Assembly (NCBI RefSeq): GCF_020194175.1
Contig: NZ_JADYVX010000007.1
Location: 186,001 to 250,000, forward strand
Origin: Bradyrhizobium sp. BRP22
GTDB lineage: Bacteria; Pseudomonadota; Alphaproteobacteria; Rhizobiales; Xanthobacteraceae
Length of the DNA stretch: 64,000 nucleotides
Direction of reading: 5' to 3'
Shown one piece after another: positions 60,049 to 64,000 of the stretch; the first letter of the stretch is position 1; every line of letters starts with the position of its first letter. A model generated the notes under the pieces. That model saw only the letters and a list, made by a program, of their open reading frames with translations. It ran no database searches and was not told where the DNA came from. The translations under genes and the position numbers were made by a program.

Positions 60049-63000
60049 TCAGCGATGTAGCCACATGCGGATGGCGAGCAGCAATTGCTCGGTATTCACC
60101 GGCTTGGCTAGATAGTCCGACGCGCCCGCTTCCAGGCATTTTTCACGGTCGCCCTTCATCGCCTTCGCGGTCAACGCGATGATGGGAAGACGGGCAAGCG
60201 TCGCATTCTGCCTGATCACGCCGATGGTCTGATAGCCGTCCATCTGCGGCATCATGATGTCCATCAGGACGATGGCAATCTTGGGATTGGACTCGACCAG
60301 CGCGATCGCCTCGTGGCCGGTCGTCGCCGTCAATACCTTCATACCGCGACGTTCGAGCACGCTGGAAAGCGCGAAGATGTTTCGCGCATCGTCGTCGACG
60401 AGAAGCGCCGTCTTGCCAATCAGATCCTCATCTGAACTGTTAAGTTTCTCGAGCATCCTCTGTTTTTCAATCGGCAATTCCGTGATGACACGGTGCAAGA
60501 ACAGTGACGTTTCGTCCAGCAGACGCTCCGGCGATTCGACGCCTTTTACGACAATGCTGCGCGCCATCGTATGAAGCTCGGCATCCTCCTCGGCCGAGAG
60601 TTCCCGTCCGGTGAACACCACGATCGGAACATTGGCCAGGCTTTCGTCCTTGCGGATTTCGTCCAACACCTCAAAGCCGCTCATGTCCGGCAGCCGCAGA
60701 TCCAGCACGACGCAGTCGCAAGGATTGCTCCGCAAGGTGGAAAGAGCCCCCGCTCCCGTGCCCGCGGTGACGATCTCGACGTCCTTGTGATCCAGCAGTT
60801 CCTTGATGCTGAGCTGTTCGGCGGGATTATCTTCCACGATCAGAAGCCGCTTGCGCCGGGGCCTTGCATATTCCTTGATCTGGGCAAGCGCCGCGCTGAC
60901 GCCCTCGGTCGTGGTGGGCTTGTTGACGAAGGAGAAGGCGCCGCGCGCCAGCGCATGCTGCCGGTCCTCGTCGAGCGTGATCACCTGCACCGGAATGTGC
61001 CGCGTCAGCGGATTGTGCTTGAGCTGGCTCAGCACGGTCCAGCCGAGCATGTCGGGCAGGAACACGTCGAGCGAAACCGCGGTCGGCTGGAACTGCTTGG
61101 CCAGGTCCAATGCCTCGGCCCCGTGGTTCGCGACCAGGACCTTGAAGCCTTTGTCTCGCGCGAGATCGACCAGGACCCGCGCATAGTGCGGGTCGTCTTC
61201 GACGATCAGGAGGATCATGTCTCCGGGCTCGAGATCGAGCCGATCGTCGAGCACCTCGGCAGCAACGCGCTCCTGCGTTGCGGGCGCCTGCAGCGCCGGA
61301 GCACCCCCCTGCGACAAGGGCAGCGCCGGCGGCACGCGAAGTGCACCGCTTGGGCCGGAATATTTCAGCGGCAGATAAAGCGTAAAGGTGCTGCCCCTGC
61401 CGGGCGCGCTCCGCAGATGGATCTCGCCGCCGAGCAGGCTCGCAAGTTCGCGGCTGATGGCAAGGCCCAGGCCCGTGCCGCCATATTTGCGGCTGGTGCC
61501 TGCGTCCGCCTGCTGGAACGCTTCAAAGATCAGCTTCTGCTTGTCCAGGGGGATGCCGATGCCGGTATCGCTCACCTCGAAGGCGACGACCGCCGGCGCG
61601 GTGTTGAGGATCGGATGTTCGGCGCTCCAGCCGCCGACTGCGGCCGAGACGGTCAGCTTGACGCCACCCTCGGCGGTGAATTTGAAGGCGTTCGACAACA
61701 GGTTCTTCAGCACCTGCTGCAGGCGCTTGGAGTCGGTGACCATGCTGCGGGAAAGCGTCTCGTCGACCTCGATGCTGAACAACAGATGACGGTTTTCCGC
61801 CTCGTGCCGGAACGGCCGGCCCACGGTTTCGAGCAGGCTCGATGTCAGGATTTCCTCGGCATCCACGGTGACGGTACCGGACTCGATCTTCGAGAGGTCG
61901 AGGATGTCGCTGATCAGGTTGAGCAGGTCGGTGCCCGCGCCGTGGATGGTACGGGCGAATTCAACCTGTTTCGGCGACAGATTGCCATCCGGATTTTCCG
62001 ACAGTTGATGGCCAAGGATCAGGATACTGTTCAAGGGCGTGCGCAACTCGTGCGACATGTTGGCCAGGAATTCGGACTTGTATTTCGAGGTCAGTGCAAG
62101 CTCGCTCGCCTTCTCTTCCAGAGCGCGGCGCGCCTGCTCGATTTCCTGGTTCTTGCGCTCGACCTCGACGTTGCGTTCGGCGAGCTGCTGTGCCTTCAGT
62201 TCAAGCTGCTCGTTGGTCTGCTGCAACTCCCGCTGCTGCGTCTGAAGCTCGCCGGCGAGCTGCTGCGACTGCTGCAGCAGACCTTCCGTCTGCATCGTCG
62301 CTTCAATACTGTTGAGCAGGATGCCGACGCTGTCGGTAAGCTGTTCGACGAATGTGATCTGCGAGGCGGTGAACGACGCGAGCGAGGACAACTCGATCAC
62401 GGCCTTGACCTGGTTCTCGAACAGCACGGGGAACACGACCACGTTCTTCGGCAGCACCCGCATCAGCGCCGAGTTGACCGGCACCACGTCACCCGGAATA
62501 TCCGACAGCAGCCGCTGGCGCTTGTCCAGTGCACACTGGCCAATCAGCCCCTCGCCCATTCGCACATATGGCGGATGCGGATTGGCGCCGTCATCGGCAT
62601 ACGCGGACAACAGACGCAGCCGCGGGTTCTCGGCGTTCTCGACCTGGTAGATCACGCCCATATGGGCGTTGATCACAGGCGCCAATTCCGCCAGCAGCAG
62701 CCGGCCCACGGTCGACAGGTCACGCTGGCCCTGCAGCATGTTGGTGAACCTGGCGAGATTGGTCTTCAGCCAGTCCTGCTCGGTGTTCCGCTCCGTCGTC
62801 AGACGGAGGTTGCCGATCATGGTGTTGATGTTGTCCTTGAGCTCGGCCACCTCGCCGCGGACGTCGACCTGGATGGTGCGGGTCAGGTCGCCTTTGGTCA
62901 CCGCGGTCGCGACTTCCGCGATGGCGCGGACCTGCGAGGTCAGATTGGCGGCCAGCAGGTTGACGTTGCCGGTCAGATCCTTCCAGGTGCCGGCAGCGCC

Positions 63001-64000
63001 CGGCACGTTGGCCTGGCCGCCGAGCCGGCCCTCGACGCCGACTTCGCGCGCCACGGTCGTGACCTGATCGGCGAACGTCGCCAGGGTCTCGGTCATGTTG
63101 TTGATGGTGTCGGCGAGAGCGGCCACCTCCCCTTTCGACTTCACGGTCAGATTCTGCTTCAGATCGCCATTGGCCACTGCGGTCACGACCTTGACGATGC
63201 CGCGCACCTGCTCGGTCAGATTGGCGGCCATCACGTTCACGGTGTCGGTCAGGTCCTTCCACGTGCCGGCGACGCCGCGCACCTCGGCCTGGCCGCCGAG
63301 CTTGCCTTCGGTGCCGACTTCGCGCGCCACGCGCGTCACTTCGCCCGCAAACGCGTTGAGCTGGTCCACCATGGTGTTGATGGTGTTCTTCAGCTCGAGG
63401 ATTTCGCCCTTCACGTCGACGGTGATCTTGCGCGACAGGTCGCCGCGCGCCACCGCCGTCGTGACTTCGGCGATGTTGCGCACCTGCGTGGTAAGGTTCG
63501 CCGCCAGCAGGTTGACGTTGTCGGTGAGATCCTTCCAGGTGCCGGCCACACCCGGCACCACGGCCTGGCCGCCCAGCCTGCCCTCGGTGCCGACCTCGCG
63601 CGCCACGCGCGTCACTTCCGCCGCGAAGGAGCGCAGCTGCTCCACCATCGTGTTCAGCGTTTCCTTGAGCAGAAGGATCTCGCCGCGGACGTCGACGGTG
63701 ATCTTCTTCGACAGGTCACCGCCGGCGATCGCGGTCGCGACTTCGGCGATGTTGCGCACCTGCGCCGTGAGGTTCGACGCCATGAAGTTGACGTTGTCGG
63801 TGAGGTCCTTCCAGGTGCCCGCGACCTCCGGCACTTCGGCCTGGCCGCCGAGCTTGCCTTCGGTGCCGACCTCGCGCGCCACGCGCGTCACCTCGGAGGC
63901 GAAGGCGTTGAGCTGGTCCACCATGGTATTGATGGTGTTCTTCAGTTCCAGGATTTCGCCCTTCACGTCGACGGTGATCTTGCGGGACAGGTCGCCTCGC
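60049..64000 (-). CDS. Giant hybrid histidine kinase with HAMP array (N-terminus beyond window)
   Basis: At least 1316 residues; the frame is open to the right edge. Order: four 92-residue HAMP-type repeats ([36 protein letters not shown]), a GAF domain ([24 protein letters not shown]), a coiled coil, HisKA ([16 protein letters not shown]), HATPase ([34 protein letters not shown]) and three receivers with acceptors in [18 protein letters not shown] and LMDIMMPQM. It is a soluble or membrane signal integrator of the Nik1/BarA-like HAMP type. Confidence 0.9.
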   Translation of the reverse strand, partial: RGDLSRKITVDVKGEILELKNTINTMVDQLNAFASEVTRVAREVGTEGKLGGQAEVPEVAGTWKDLTDNVNFMASNLTAQVRNIAEVATAIAGGDLSKKITVDVRGEILLLKETLNTMVEQLRSFAAEVTRVAREVGTEGRLGGQAVVPGVAGTWKDLTDNVNLLAANLTTQVRNIAEVTTAVARGDLSRKITVDVKGEILELKNTINTMVDQLNAFAGEVTRVAREVGTEGKLGGQAEVRGVAGTWKDLTDTVNVMAANLTEQVRGIVKVVTAVANGDLKQNLTVKSKGEVAALADTINNMTETLATFADQVTTVAREVGVEGRLGGQANVPGAAGTWKDLTGNVNLLAANLTSQVRAIAEVATAVTKGDLTRTIQVDVRGEVAELKDNINTMIGNLRLTTERNTEQDWLKTNLARFTNMLQGQRDLSTVGRLLLAELAPVINAHMGVIYQVENAENPRLRLLSAYADDGANPHPPYVRMGEGLIGQCALDKRQRLLSDIPGDVVPVNSALMRVLPKNVVVFPVLFENQVKAVIELSSLASFTASQITFVEQLTDSVGILLNSIEATMQTEGLLQQSQQLAGELQTQQRELQQTNEQLELKAQQLAERNVEVERKNQEIEQARRALEEKASELALTSKYKSEFLANMSHELRTPLNSILILGHQLSENPDGNLSPKQVEFARTIHGAGTDLLNLISDILDLSKIESGTVTVDAEEILTSSLLETVGRPFRHEAENRHLLFSIEVDETLSRSMVTDSKRLQQVLKNLLSNAFKFTAEGGVKLTVSAAVGGWSAEHPILNTAPAVVAFEVSDTGIGIPLDKQKLIFEAFQQADAGTSRKYGGTGLGLAISRELASLLGGEIHLRSAPGRGSTFTLYLPLKYSGPSGALRVPPALPLSQGGAPALQAPATQERVAAEVLDDRLDLEPGDMILLIVEDDPHYARVLVDLARDKGFKVLVANHGAEALDLAKQFQPTAVSLDVFLPDMLGWTVLSQLKHNPLTRHIPVQVITLDEDRQHALARGAFSFVNKPTTTEGVSAALAQIKEYARPRRKRLLIVEDNPAEQLSIKELLDHKDVEIVTAGTGAGALSTLRSNPCDCVVLDLRLPDMSGFEVLDEIRKDESLANVPIVVFTGRELSAEEDAELHTMARSIVVKGVESPERLLDETSLFLHRVITELPIEKQRMLEKLNSSDEDLIGKTALLVDDDARNIFALSSVLERRGMKVLTATTGHEAIALVESNPKIAIVLMDIMMPQMDGYQTIGVIRQNATLARLPIIALTAKAMKGDREKCLEAGASDYLAKPVNTEQLLLAIRMWLHR
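62790..64000 (-). repeat. Near-tandem 276-base repeats coding for HAMP modules
   Basis: The segment coding for [11 protein letters not shown] recurs at about 62976, 63252, 63528 and 63804, exactly 276 bases (92 codons) apart. The repeats are close enough at DNA level to recombine. They continue beyond the right edge. Confidence 0.85.

Noticed and set aside
62790-64000. A regular DNA repeat that could be taken for a CRISPR or tandem satellite
   Set aside because: The 276-base period matches 92-residue HAMP modules in one long open frame; unit size and coding rule out CRISPR.

Overview
The window is about 64 kb of GC-rich, densely coded chromosome from an alphaproteobacterium, most likely Bradyrhizobium or a close relative (Nitrobacteraceae). 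The reasons are the ntrC-ntrY-ntrX-hfq-hflX gene order, several families of intergenic palindromes of the kind common in Bradyrhizobium (for example arms beginning CGTCATTGCGAG), many Tat-type leaders, and GGAAC-N16/17-xGTT promoters that look like sites for the alphaproteobacterial general-stress sigma factor EcfG. No phage, plasmid, transposase or CRISPR array was seen.

Layout. 1-6.8 kb: end of ntrC, then ntrY, ntrX, hfq, hflX (nitrogen regulation and RNA/ribosome control). 6.9-8.6 kb: mazG and queC. 8.6-10.3 kb: a cobalt-type nitrile hydratase operon (alpha, beta, accessory protein) beside a truncated enoyl-CoA hydratase remnant. 11.1-16.1 kb: an HlyD / double-ATPase-permease / permease export operon (YhiI-RbbA-YhhJ type). 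16.3-22.9 kb: single genes (universal stress protein, LysR remnant, Tat-exported aminotransferase, flavin monooxygenase, Sir2 deacylase, ThuA-like and CAP-domain secreted proteins). 23.2-27.9 kb: a TRAP transporter with a CoA ligase. 28.1-35.8 kb: a housekeeping run transcribed leftward (rlpA, dacA, tmk, holB, metG, tatD, metallo-hydrolase). 36-42.6 kb: small proteins, a Nudix hydrolase, ferritin-like DUF892 proteins, a manganese catalase fused to DUF892, and tRNA-Ser(TGA). 42.8-49.4 kb: hydrolase/TetR pair, acyltransferase and SGNH hydrolase, sorbosone-type dehydrogenase. 49.5-58.4 kb: EmrAB efflux, a PoxB-like enzyme, and a cluster of small stress-type proteins. 58.5-64 kb: an HWE histidine kinase and a very large HAMP-array hybrid kinase that runs off the right edge.

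How the parts fit. The main system-level signal is at 40-57 kb. Eight GGAAC-N16/17-(G/T)GTT elements lie in the correct orientation just upstream of a DUF892 protein, the manganese catalase-DUF892 fusion, a 57-aa protein, emrAB, the PoxB-like gene, a second DUF892 protein, a small secreted protein and a CBS-domain gene. This suggests a general-stress regulon that is partly dispersed and partly clustered. The HWE kinase and the hybrid kinase at the right end are plausible inputs to such a response, but that link is inference.

Other points worth a second look are a methionyl-tRNA synthetase with a histone-like Lys/Ala-rich N-terminal tail, a Tat-exported PLP aminotransferase, tiny translationally coupled membrane proteins, a Gln in place of a metal-ligand His in a metallo-hydrolase, and a gene whose stop codon lies inside a repeat. 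Everything here was read by eye. No database search was run, so family names rest on motif recognition.
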